Shown: positions 32,453 to 46,300 of the stretch, one piece after another
Layout of the letters: every line of letters starts with the position of its first letter
How positions within the stretch are numbered: position 1 is the first letter of the stretch
From: Pelodera strongyloides
Lineage: Eukaryota; Nematoda; Chromadorea; Rhabditida; Rhabditidae
Length of the DNA: 64,000 nucleotides
Direction: 5' to 3'
Assembly (NCBI GenBank): GCA_036852015.1
Contig: JAANDG010000287.1
Location: 114,540-178,539, forward strand
Notes under the pieces: model-generated
What the model was told of the DNA's origin: nothing
The model's input: the letters and a program-made list of their open reading frames with translations, nothing else
Database searches by the model: none
Program-made: the position numbers and the translations under genes

Positions 32453-35400
32453 CTACCCGCTCGTCTTGCTGCCAAAAGAAGCAGGTTGCGCTCCACCAAA
32501 TACACTGCTTTGTTGTCCCTGTTGCGCTAGCGCACCAAAACCAGTGCCCTTTCCGGCAAACCTGAAAAACATGCTTTGTACATTACCATCAGGAAACATA
32601 AATGCTACATTGTGCGTTTATAAATAATGTTTTAAAGCTTACAATAATAGCAAAATACTAATAAAACGAACGCTGAGAATCCGGTGCCCTGGGCCGCGGC
32701 CCCACCAAAGGCCGTTCCTCCAGCGGGCGCGGCCGCGCTCCCGAACGCCGGCTTGGCCCCAAACGCGGGAGAAGAACCAAAAGCTGGGGCAGCACCGAAC
32801 TTGGGAGCGCCACCGAAGACAGATCCAGCTGAAAATGTGCAAAATACAAGTGCACCACATCCCATTTGGTACGTAAACTAATATTCAGTACGTAAACTAC
32901 TGTTGTACTGTACCCTTAGGTCACATTGAATAGTAGCCTACTGAGCGTCTAGTCACTGAGATTCACTAATATAGCAAGAAGCAAAATATCCTACTTTGTT
33001 GTTGCTGTGGAGCAGCTGCACCTCCACCTCCAAAAATGCTTCCGGTCTGCTGCTTCGGTTGTTGTTGCTGTTGCTGATTTCCACTGAAATATTCTCATTC
33101 ACTATACAAAGGATGTGAAGTGGAGACCACGTACTATATCGCTCTACAGACCACGTACTATACCGCTTTACAGACGACAGACCACCTACCATATCACTTT
33201 AAAAGAGAATATCCAGAAAAAATACCCACCCCTTTCCAAATAACCATCCAGTCGATGCTCCCGTACTCTGAGAACTTCCTCCCAGATTCAATCCACTTCC
33301 GAACACATTCTTGCCAGCATTTGACTGACTGGCCGACGAGCCAAGTCCGCTAAATTTAAATATAATTTGGTTCAGTTCACATAACGTATCATTTATATTG
33401 TTTGAAGTTTGAAGTGAAGTACACGACAGCGACGAGTTATATACTACTTTCTCTTCATCATTTCATTGTGATGAACACCCGGCGGTGTTATTTTATAAAT
33501 ACATAAATAATCACTTAAATATTCACTCCACTGAATGCAAATTTCCCTATCTACTACGCTTCTGCTAATAATACTCAAAACGTTCAGATGCCAAATCTAT
33601 ATTCAACAATTCAACAAGGTAAGTAGGTAAGATTAATCAATAATGTTAAAATACCAAACCCCCATTAAAAAGTTGAAGTCCTACCCCATAAATCCTCCGC
33701 CGCCTCCAAAAATGCTGCCAGTAGATGTTTGTTGCTGTGGCGCAACAGGAGCTGCATCCTCCATCATTCCATCATCATTTGACAACGGTTGTGCTGCAGC
33801 AGCCGCTGCGGCAGCGGCAAAACCGCCTAAAATGTGTTATTATGGATGGATAGCCCAACGTTAAAGGTACATCACGTGGTTTGAAGAGCAGCCACGTGCC
33901 ATATCACTTTAATAAAGTCGAACACTAAGTACACATTTAAAAAAACAATAAGTTACCTCAACTATTTAAAGTGTCAACAAATACCTACCTGCTTGTCCCT
34001 TGAAGCTAAATGCTGGAGCAGCCGCTGCAGCAGGTTGGGCATCTGGTTTCTGAAATTGGATGACTAGAGTTAAGGTCTAACAATAAGCAAACATAAAGAC
34101 AATGAAAAGCACACCTAAAACCCTGACATAACACTTTCATGAAGTATCGAAGCAAAACCGACTTTAATCATAAAGCATCATAAAGCAACAACCTAAACAA
34201 CCAATGGCACAAACAATGATACCCCGTTTTATAATCTTAAGAAGAAATACTACCCACCTTAAAAGAAAAGGCTACACTGCTGCCACCCGTAGCTCCTCCC
34301 GTTGTTTGAGGACTGGTCGCACCACCACCAAACACCGACGAGCCACCTAGACAACAAAATAATAATAAATAAAAATGGTTATATTCGGAATAAATTACCA
34401 CTAATACACCTAACAAGGGTACAAAACCTACTAATGAAATAAAGCAAACAATGTGATGACTACACACAAAAAAAAAACTAAATGTTTCAGAAAAAGAATT
34501 AAGGTACGAGGGGTACCTTACTGTGATTTCTGTCCGCTAGCAAAACCGATATTCTAATTAAAACATAAAGCCGCATACCGGTTGCCTGTCCAAAGATAGA
34601 CTTTTGTCCTCCAAACAGTGAACTCTGTCCAGAAGGAGCTGAAATTATTAGTTATTAGTGCTACAAACAGACAACAAGTGAAGGTATGCAGTATCAAGTA
34701 ATAAGTAAAGGTGCTCCTTGAAGGTATCAAAGCGTGGGCAGGCAAAGTAAACTTCAAGTTCAATATAAGCCAGTCTTTGTAGTCGACTGTACACGGACTT
34801 GTTTTCGATGGAAAACATTGTATATACTTCTAACACAATAAAATGCAAATTCGTTTCAACACGATAGCTAGGATATGCTCTAATTTGACCCTAATACTCC
34901 AAACATTTGATCTGCACCATTGAGACTATTTTCAAAGTTGCCGACAGCAAAATTAAGTATAAAACAATATTGAAACATTTATGGGAGCTTCTACTCTCCT
35001 ACATGCAGACCGTGAAACATTGTGATTCCGACGCCACACTGTAACGGCGAAGAACAGTATCAGAGAAATCTTGCATCAAACATTCTGATAAAGACTAAAT
35101 CAAAGAGCGTAAGAATCTTACCCTGACCAAAGATAGAGGCGGGTTTCGCTTCAGTGGAAGGTTTATCTGCAGCACTCGCAAAAATGGATCCCGTGTTTGC
35201 GCCTGAAACACTTTAAATAATAACTTCCGTAGCGCAAAAAAAAACATTATCCTTAGTTCAAGCCATGCTAATTTAAAAGTTATGCTTCAAAATAGTGCTA
35301 CTTTAGGAAAACATCAAAATGGCAGGTTACGGTATACGAAATCATCGAAAATTAGAAAATATTAAATGAAAGACCCTACCTCCAAAAATAGAAGTAGTTT

Positions 35401-37311
35401 TGGCTGGTTCACCAGCAGCAGCGCTAGAAGCAGCTGAAAAGCACAAGTATTACAGTCGACGCGAATCAATCTAGACCTAGACTCTACACCCCCAATCTAC
35501 AATCTGAGAGATAATTTCTGATCAATTCGATAAATACGGTGTTAATGAAACAAATCCGTGTATAATTCTTAGTTTTAACTAATTTCGTTAACTGTTTCAT
35601 ACCTGCTTTAAACGAGAAATCTGCTGGTTTGGCTTGTGCGGCAGTGGGAGCGCTGGTCGCTGAAAATGCCAGACGTTTGCACTATCTCATAACTATCTTT
35701 CGAACTTCGGTTTATTAAGAAAACAATAAGGATAAACTAATCCAAAAATAAGACTAACTCGCTGTCGGTGTTCCGAAGCCAAACGTAGACTTTGTGTCCG
35801 CAGAAGTGGATACAACAGGGATCGAAGCTGAATACAACTACAATTACTACAATTAAAGCGAAATTCCGGCCGGTTTTTGAAACATAAACTTGAAACATGC
35901 ATTAGCCACTACAAATGAACCTTTGGGATAGCGGATACATAAATCGACAATGGTAACGGTAATGGAAAGGGTTAGAGCCCTACCGGCAGTGCCGGCGATG
36001 CTAGAGAAAAACGACCTCTCCGGTACAATAAACACTCACAAGGTGGTGTGGCGGCAAAGTTAAACAGTGGTTTTGTTTCCTTCTTTTCCGGAGTTACAAC
36101 CGCAGTCGTTACCGGAGCTGCAAATATCGAACAGTTAAAAGACCAGAACCGAAAAGTTACATATAGCACAGCGCCTAGCGGTTAGCCAACACATTTCTCA
36201 TATAATGATAATTACGCTAAAACACGTGCACAAACCCCTGGTAAGAAAGCCGATTTATAGAAAAACACCAGTTATACACCGTTATTACATACACACATCC
36301 AAGAACAGATGTTACAAATTGAGCGAGCACTTATCATTTCAACAATGGAACTATTAAACGAGGATTTAATATTAAAGGTAGTTTCAACCTGGTTCAGCTT
36401 CCTTGTTCTGCTCTACCTTCTCCTGTTGAGTTCCTTCCCTCTTTTCATCCTTTTTACCATCTTCTGATACCGTAACCTCGGTTTTACTTTCCCCAGTGGC
36501 AGGCTGAGACAATAATGGAGATTTCGGCGCTGAAAAACGTAAAGTCTGAATCTGATCGTAAGACATAAAGCAGTTTCGGTAAACCAAAAAGCAGATGTTT
36601 CAAACATCCTGTTTAAGGTGTGAACATAGAGTAAAACCAATAAAATGGCTAGGCACTAGGCTTCATTCGGTAAACCAAAAAAGCAGATGTTTCAAACTTC
36701 TAGTTGTTGTCTTTTTGCAAAACTCTAGTTTTCATGAAGTGAGTTCCGAGCGAAATGAAAACATCCCTTGTGGACACACGAGTAAAACCAATGCCAAGTC
36801 TAGGCTTACCGGTTGTCATTGATTGTAAAGTGCCCGTAGCATCTGGAGCTGGTGTGGATGTAGTTTTGAGAAGACCTGAATTACGAAAGCACTAGTTTGC
36901 ATGTTTATTTGGTGACGTGTGCATTTACTAAGTAAGACTGTAAGACGGTGCGGTGGGAGAACTGGTCTGCTTAGCTGTGTCCTAAACCCTCCACAAAAAA
37001 ACCACACAGAGGGCCTAGCCCACTTATAACTATCCCAGCTCGAACGGAATTTACGTAACTCCCAAAAACTGCCTAAATGGTGAAATTGCTTTGAACTATA
37101 CCTCCAAAACTGAAAGTAGGCTTCGCTTCAGACGATGTAGCAACAGCAGAAGTCGAAGTAGCTAGTCCACCAAAGATGGACGATGTCTGCGATTTCTGAA
37201 ACATCTAAACATTTTAAGGTGAGATCGCCGCTTAAGGCGATGTTAAGATCGCCGAGATCGCCGCTTAAGGCGATGAGAGCTTACGCTAACTATTTTTTGT
37301 GAGTTTTGAAA

Positions 37312-37366
<55 letters not shown>

Positions 37367-40300
37367 TGTCTGATTAGAGAGAGAGGTCTTATTAAAAAAA
37401 ACTTGAACCAACCGCCTTGGATTGATCGTCCTTCTTCGCTGCCACATCTTCAGTCTTTGCATCTGACTGGAAAAGAAACAACATGAAAATACAGAATATA
37501 TCCAACCTTTACAAAACAGGGTGGAGAAAACCACGCGCTAGTCGATACGGTCAGTTACGTGAATGTAAGTATAGCTTTAATATTAACTATCTAATAAGGG
37601 AATTTAAATACCAAGGGCTAAATGCTCTACTACCGTACCTTGAGTAAAGAAGATAGCGTTGACGTGGTAGACGCTCCACCGGTAGTGTTTACCGACTTCC
37701 CACCAAGTGCTAACGGGGAAACGGGTTTCGTTTTTGCGGATGCAGTTAGTGAAGCGCCGAAAATTCCTATAATAACGATTACAGTAATTATGTAAGCTTA
37801 ACCACATTTATGTTCTTGTGATCCTCGTGCGAAGAATCGAAATGAACAATAAAGGGAAGAAGATACTTGTTGCCTTTCCTGTGACACTATCTCTTTAAAA
37901 AAACACAAAGTTCACTAACCGGCAGTTTGATTTCCTCCGGTAACTGCATCCCCCGATAGCAATTCCTCAGGAATTTCAGTAATACCTTCTCGCATTGGCG
38001 TGCTGGTCATCTGGAAAACATCGACGTATATATCACCATGAAATGATCCAAAACAAAGGTATTATTACTATTCTCTTGATAAGTAAACGGCGTGTTTCAT
38101 CTCTACTATATTGCTACCATTATATTAGAATAAAGATTAATGAAAAAATAACTGTCAACCGTTGACTAAATTTCCACACCCAGAAAAGGCACTACCTTAC
38201 ATGAAAAAAACGCATACTTTTACACATGCTGATGTAATACTACAAGGAAAAGTCTACCCGAAAACTAAATGACTGGCGAATACTGTATAAAATACCGTTT
38301 GTAATAACATTTGTATACTCTGATAATCAAATCGCACCTTTGGGGCAAACATCGACGTTGTGGTCGGGGGGAATGCTGAAGCAGCAGTCGGCTTTGAAGC
38401 TAAAGACAAAAATGAAATAAAAGTCATAAGCCCACTTTCAAGCATCGCAATTAAAGCGGTATTATACGTGTTTTCCAAGAGTACGCTGGGCAACTGCACC
38501 CCATTGTATTAAGTGCGAATTGTGTAGGGTTTTCACGTTTTACAAACCATGTGCATCACCGCTTTAAGGGTACTATATTCAAGGAAACTGTGAAAATCTG
38601 GACGTGTTTATCAAACATCGTCAACAATACATCAAGAAAAACCAACCGGCAGTAGAAATGGAAATTACTGGGGCCTTTTCGGTCTTCACGGCAGCTTTCG
38701 ACTCTGAAACATATTTTCCTAAAATAATGTTTAGCAATTTAGATCTAAACTGAATAGAAGATGGCAAAAAAAGTACAGTATGCAAACACGGAAGAACTCT
38801 CTCCCTCTCTCTATCTCTTTCTCTCTCTCTAACACTGCCCCAGGATCCAACAGTCTACATACCTCTACTAAAGTATAGATACGAAAACAGCCAATCCAGG
38901 GATACTACTATACATAGCGCTTAGCGCCCACTTCGAGGGTACGGTATCGTACTAACCTCGCGGATCCGGACTCTGGGTGGAAACAGAAAACTTGAGTACG
39001 TTCTTCTTCAGCGGCGTCTCATCAGAAATCATAGTCTGACGCAGACTCTCTTCCAAACTGCAAACTTATACGTAAACAAATGAGCATGCCCATCCTCAAC
39101 TAAATCTACGAAGTTACATAATCCTCAACCAAGAACACCAGCAGGAAATGATGAAAAGAGAAAACTCACAGTTCCTGTACTCGAGCCAAGTCAGATTTAG
39201 ATTTAGACGGCTCCGCATTCACGGTTAAATTCGACGACACAATCGCGGGTGTGCGGCGAACCGTTCGCGACCTAGCCTACAAAAAGGAGAGTGAAAATCG
39301 AAGAGACAACATGGGAACAGAAATACATGCCTGAAAATAGGAATATTATAAACCCCTCTGACCAAAGAAAATAGAAAATATCTAATATCAGGCTCACCTC
39401 GCAAATCAATTTCAGTCTTTCTCGAGCAACGTTCAAATCCTTCTCAGGGACTGCTTTCACCCCGACTGGCATAGTCACAGAGTGTTCAACCACAACCGGC
39501 TTTAGATCAACACCTTTTCTACAAATCAAACAAAGATATGCATGTACATCAGAAGGGAAGCGCCTCAGTAGGTGCCTCACATCTTAAAGCGCATAAAATT
39601 TCTAAAGATGGAGACTAGTGGACATAATCGACTTACCTTCCATGAAGTTTCGAGGACTTCAAACTACTTTCCAGAAATCCGACATCCCGCTCGAGCTTGT
39701 CCTGAAAATCAAGTTACTATCAAAATGTACAGCTCTAGAACATACACTGCCCTAAATACAAAGCAAAAGAAAAAGAACAGATCCTCGTCAATTCAAACTA
39801 CAAACGAGTGACGTTCCCTTACAAACTACAAACTACAAACCTCTTTAGCTCTGATATTCTGTGAAAGTGAAGTGATCTTGGATAGGAGTTCACTCATTGC
39901 TGATTCCGTCTGCACGTCCACATGACTCCATTCGATTAAAGGAGAACGCTGCAATGAATTGATTAGGCGAAACTCAGAGTCTAAGACATTACCATGGACA
40001 TCGTAGCACATCATTATAATCTAAGAAACACCTAATACTAAATGTTTCACATTTTATGTAAAATCAGATAGTTCTTGCAGGTCTTACTAATAAATCAAGT
40101 GAATGTCTCTACACAATGAATGCTATCTAACAAACGCTGGATGGAACTGAACCCGTCACATCTATGTCCCAAGCTAGTAGACACTTACCAATGTACCACA
40201 CGGACCCTTACCTCAACATTCGTCTTCTTAATCGTATTAAACGTCCTCTTCGCTTCTGCCAACTTGGTCTTTGCATCGATAAGACGCTCTTCCAACTGCT

Positions 40301-43300
40301 TCATGCGCTGCTCCTGAAATTCAATAAACATATTTTTGTGAACCTCCATCACCTCACACAAATAATATCACTACTCACGTACTCACTAACAACAACCAAC
40401 CAACCGTTTGGTTTTACGGCTAGTGACGTAAGACGCAAGCACATTAAAGACCAGTCCCTCCCTTGTTACTCTATTTTGTCCATAGCACACGTCGATAATC
40501 TACAGTATTCAGGGACAACCGAAACATCAACATCAACAACTCATAAATGAATAATGAATCAACAACCAACCCTATCAAAAGAGTCTCGCAGTCTCAGTTC
40601 TGCCAGTGCTTCGGCCGCATCCGTTGATTCGCCCACCACTTCCGAACCTTCCGCAACGCGTCTCGATAACTATAAAGCTGACTGATTACAACACTTGCGA
40701 AGGTGCATTAAAGGCTACTCCCGTGCTTCAACGTTAATATGTGACGGAACAACTTCTAACTAAACTCCGCGAAACTTCGGACAAATAAGATCAGACTCCT
40801 AACCTGCTTGAGCAAGTACATCGTCAACTGTTGATCCCCAGCCAGTTCACTGGCCATACGGTTCATCTCGGGAATCACTTCACGTATGTACTTTGGAACT
40901 GGATCTATTTATAATACTATTATTCTAATACATATTATCATTCATCATATTATGGACGCACACCTCGGTGTTAGTTAATAAATAAATATTTATCATAGAT
41001 GACAAATTCAAGACTTGATTAATAATCTACAGTATCCGACATTCATATCATCGTAGCTGAGAAAACTGAGAAATTGAATTCTATTGAATTCTATATTCTA
41101 TCCACAAATCTACGGGAAAAAAAGACAAACTACCTTCAACTGGCATTTTCTTTACTTCAGTTAGAGCTGCACTTAGTCTCTCCTGGTCAATGCGGAGCAT
41201 CGCGAATTCCTGAAAAGATTTTTATATTCCAATGCTTCTCTAGAAGATACAACTGCTTATTTACAGCTGGTTACGTAAATAACAGGTTACAACAGGTTAC
41301 GTTTCAGTTAAAACTTTAATAGTTTCGTTCTTTCTACATCTACTAAAAATCCAGAAAATTCATACATTGTTGATGAGAGTAAGTTTCTCCTGTAGCTTCA
41401 AACGCTTCCCCACAATTGCAGCAGCTTGAGCTTGAGCCTGAATTTTTGAATTAAAACTGCATATCACCACAATACATCGCCCATAATCAATCCACACAAA
41501 AAGTTTGATCTTTTTATTGATAAATCTCCTTTCTCATAAGGCACAAAGGTAAGGTAAGTAATAGTACTATATAGCAAATTGATAGATACCATTCAAATTC
41601 CTTCTTATTGTTACAGTATGACAACCCAGTTTATAACCATAATTTTACAAACTACTTATTAAACTGAACCGAATAGAATGTCACCACAGTAAGAGACCAA
41701 CAACTACCTGTTCGTGTGCCTTTCTCTCTTTCTCCGCCTGTTCCCTCTTCATTCTCTCTATTTCCTCCTTCTTTCGTCTCTCTTCCTCCTCCCTCCTCTT
41801 TTTCTCTAGTTCCTCTTGCTCCTTCTTCTTTCGGCTCTCTTCCTCCCTAGCTTTTTGTTGCTCCACAACTTTCGCTGCTTCATTATCCGCTGCTGGTGCA
41901 ACCGCGGGCACTGTGACAACTAGAAAAACGATTTAAAACAAAAGCTGATGACAGCGCAACGGTAGAAACGTCGAGTTAATCTTTTCTAACCGTACCTGTG
42001 GCCGGTGCTTGAGAACCAAACAAAGAAGTAGTGGCTGTGAGTGGGGGCTTTGAAGAAGCGGCTCCGGCTGAAACTCAGCAGTAGTTAGTAAGAATGATAA
42101 GGCAGCCCAAGCCCACCCTCAATATGTGTAACCGTCATAGGTCATACTAGGAAAATCAGTATTGATTCCGTGTAGGCCCACCGCGAGTGCTTGAGTGAAG
42201 CGGGAACAGATAAGCAACAATAATTTTTCCATCAATACCAATTAAGTCGATTCGAACAAGATGAATTCGAAAGCCTCAACAAACCTGGGGAAGCTGTCAA
42301 AGCACCAAATAGGGATCCCACTGCTGGTCGAGCTGATCCTCCTATAAAGGCAATATGTTTAGGTTTCCTAATTGCATACTTTCTATTCCTATATACATTT
42401 TTTTTAAAGAAATCTAGTCACACTTTCAATCAAAAATTATTCCAATGGCTAACAATAAGGTCAGGGAAGTGATTAATGTGACATGTTTCAGTATCTACAT
42501 ATAACGACTTGCACCGCAAAACAGTAGTGTGTCTCGTTTGTCTCGTCGTCTCGTCCCCACCGCCAATAAAACAATAAAATTAACTTACCAAACAACGCAG
42601 GTGTCGATGGTGCGGCACTTTGCTGTGACGGCGCTGCAGCTACAGCTTGAGGGGCAGGGACACTTGCACTAGTCTCAGTGAGGCTTCCAACCGGCTTGGG
42701 TCCAATTTTCACACTAGTCGCCGAAATAGGGACAGGTTTTCTAAAACAAAACCTTAGTGAATAAGAGCCTAAATTATCAAATGAAAAAAAAGTTCGATGA
42801 GAGGAGCATAACTACTTTAAAGGGAATATGTAGGCCCTTTTTGAAGTTAAGCTGTATTAATAGAATGCGTGTTGCCCATTAAGGAAACAATAACAAAAGT
42901 TGTCTACAATTACCCACTTAAAAGAAAATCAATTACAAAGCTCGCCGTTTCCATAGTAAACGCTAATTCGGACCCCTTGCATAAATTTGGGTCTGATTGA
43001 ATAAATTTCAGTTTAAATCGGCAAATAGCAAGATTCAAGATGCAGCGCATTCCAATTTCGTATTTACATATTAAGTCGCCTATTTAAATTAACGTCTGGT
43101 ATGGAAACGCTAGTTTCGCTTTTTTTTACTCATTTTGAGTGCCTACATATTCGCTTTAACGAAAAGTTCTGCAGGAAATTAGTTTCACTTCCAGAAAAAG
43201 CGACTTACACTTGAATCGAAGTGTGTTGTGGATGCGAAGTCACCGCAAAACAAGAAGCAAGAATGCCATCAGTAGTCAACACCATCACAATTGGCATCGC

Positions 43301-46300
43301 GGGACGCCGTAGTTGGCCATCATCGCCTAAAAGAAAAGTAAATACGAATCTTCATCTTTTCCAACATCATGTTCCTTTCTCCTCATTCATCAGTGGTACA
43401 GCACAATGCTCAGATTATACTCAACTTATCACTTGGCCAAATAAAATCGCCGAAAATACGCACACCTATCAGGTTAGGTTAGGCGCATATCCTTAACCAG
43501 GCAAGGTGAAAACAAAATCTACAAAAAAAATCAATTCCTTACTAATCAACACATCCTGCTGATAACTTCTGTCGATGCTCAATCCAATGGGGTAGCTGGC
43601 CTGTCCTGGTTTGCCCTCGCATAAGGGAAGGTCGAAGCGATATGATTCATCAACTTGCCACACCTAGAACGAGCCGATATAAGTCACAACTAGAATAGTC
43701 ACCTTACCTCTATGGAAAAGTAATGCATATATAACACAGCCACAGCTACGCACCACCTCTACCGTACCAGTACTCCAATACACACTCATTAACCTACAGT
43801 AACCCACATTAAAAAATTTCCAAATTATCGCATTTACCTGCCAATCATCCTTTTCCTTTCCAACCAACATAACATCAGGGCTTCGGGCTGAAGCCAATGT
43901 GACCACATTCCACTCTGAAGTGAAATAAACGTTCAACTAAAAGTCAGGAGACAAAACCACTCGACCACTCCTCGTCGATTCTTCGGAAAATCCTCACGCG
44001 AAACTTTTAGCAATCAACCAACCATTGGGAGAACCAGAGAAACACCCTGTGCGTTTTTTAATCAAAACTATATTTTTTCCATGATATATTTGTCCCTTTA
44101 CTCTCTACAAATAAAGGTTTTAATATAACCAACCTCCAAACGATAGACCATATACTGACGAAGGCCTGTCCGCTGTTCTGCTCTCATAACTCAAATCTCC
44201 CAAACGCCGCAATGTCGGAGGTTTGTCCTAAAAGTTACTTGTGTTCCATAAATCAAATCCAAGAAAGTTTGCATAACACACTAGCACTAAAACCTCAATC
44301 ATCAATGATGTTCCGAATCCAGTAAGCAATGGAAAACATAAACGCAACTCACAAACCTTCTTAATTGTGAGAATTCCAGAATCGATGCCAGGTCCCGAAT
44401 GACTACCGTATGCCACAATCCATTCGGTGGTCGCCAACCAAAACAGACCGACGGTTTTTGGAGAAGCGAGTTGTGTCTGTGGCATGGTACTTCGCACAAT
44501 CTTAAACATAAGAATTTCCCACAGCTAAACCCAACAGAAGTGAAGGTGACCTATAGATCATCTCCCTCACGCTAAACAGAGCAATTCACATATTTCACAG
44601 TTCAGAAGCTATATTCACCACCACGAATCCCTGCGACAGGACAGAAAATAGCATTCTAATGTGAGACTCGCAGAGAAAAAGACAGGGAATTCCCCTTGGG
44701 GGAACGAGTGGTGAATATGGCCTCAGGACATCCGAGAGCTGAACAGACACCATTTATTGCAACAATCCTCACTCATCGTCAAACCAGTAATCAAAGCCGA
44801 CCATGAAGTTACGGTGCACACAGTTTCACATAGGGCATAAAGAACTTTGGCAAAGAAGCAATCGAACCTCAAGTTCCGGCTTCAACTGTGTAATCTTTCC
44901 CAGGTCGTCTCCCACTGTCAACTGTTTTCCCTTCGGAGACCACGAAATCACACCGACTGCCGCACCGAGACGCTTTTCACCCAGCATTGTGTAGGCAGCA
45001 TTTCTCTAGAACAATGAGTATACAAAACAAAAGACGTAAATCGTAATTGACATCAAAATCCACACTAAACCGTTTGTTACGCATAATTCCAAATTCCGCT
45101 AACAGTTGCTTAACTTGCCACAGTTAGCGAACCACTACCCCAGACAGACGTGTTAACCCAATAAAAACAATAAATAACCAAAACTATCATGATAGCAAAA
45201 CTAAATCTCCCCACCGAAAAGTCCACTTTGACGACAATCAAGGAATTATCACTCGCCGACGCGGCAAACACTTCCGGAACCGCGGGATTCCAATCAAAAG
45301 CGCGAGCCTTCGCATTTGGCTCTGCACAAATGCGCAACTCGTGCGTTGGGAACACCTAAACAGTGCAATTTGTAGTTTAAAACCAATAAATTGATATGTG
45401 CAACAACGCGGACTACCGGGACAACTGACTCAAACCACAAACCATCTACAAAGTTCCAAATTTATATAACCAAAACAAAAAAGTTACGCTCACCTCTCCA
45501 CTGTACGATAAACTGAAGGCCTTCGCGTCGTAGATATAGACAAAGGGTCCGGAGGGCGTGTCAACCAGTGCGGCCAACCAATTCCCATCCGAATTCACGC
45601 CAATTGTGTGAACAGAGGCCTGAAACGTTGAATTCATAAAATATTGAAAAAAGTCCGTAAGCGCCATATTGTGGACATACAATTACATTCACGTAAATTC
45701 CTATGAATGTATTGACAATCAATGTTAGATCCATAATGGCCTGTCCATGTTTGCGATTCGCACTTGCAAAAATGACAAATGCCTGCCCATGTTGAGGCCA
45801 TTTTACATGAATGGCAAATGCCTACCGTAGCCCATGCGAATAACGCATTTGACATGGTCCTGCAGCGAAAGTGTATCAGATCCGTACTATTTGAAATAGA
45901 TTCGTACTAGATTCAAAATCCCTGCGGGACCTTGTCATTTACATTGACTCGAACAACAGGCATTTGTCATTATCGCAAGTGCTAATCGCATACATGTCCA
46001 ATGGACAGACCATAATATATTAACGAAAACGAAAACAACAACTAATAACAAACAATATCAAAACGTAACAAACAAATCCAACAACCAACCCCGGCAACAT
46101 GAATTGGCACCGTCTTCTTCTGTAAATCCGTCACGACCGCATTCACATTCTGTCTGTTTGTCGTGCGTTTTTGCACATCGGCCGTCGAGAAACAAACAAA
46201 ACTGGATCCGCTTTGTACAGCAACACCTAAACCACTAAATGACATCCACAGAGATCGGAAATACAGTTACAGTAACTTACCTTGCCCGCGACATCTAAAT

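Noticed and set aside
34538..34552. Possible 15-base NUP214 micro-exon giving SGQKS-like residues
   Set aside because: The FG-like reading needs an incoming phase that the upstream exon does not provide, and the flanking intron would be only about 42 bases. The direct junction of exons 39 and 40 is in phase.
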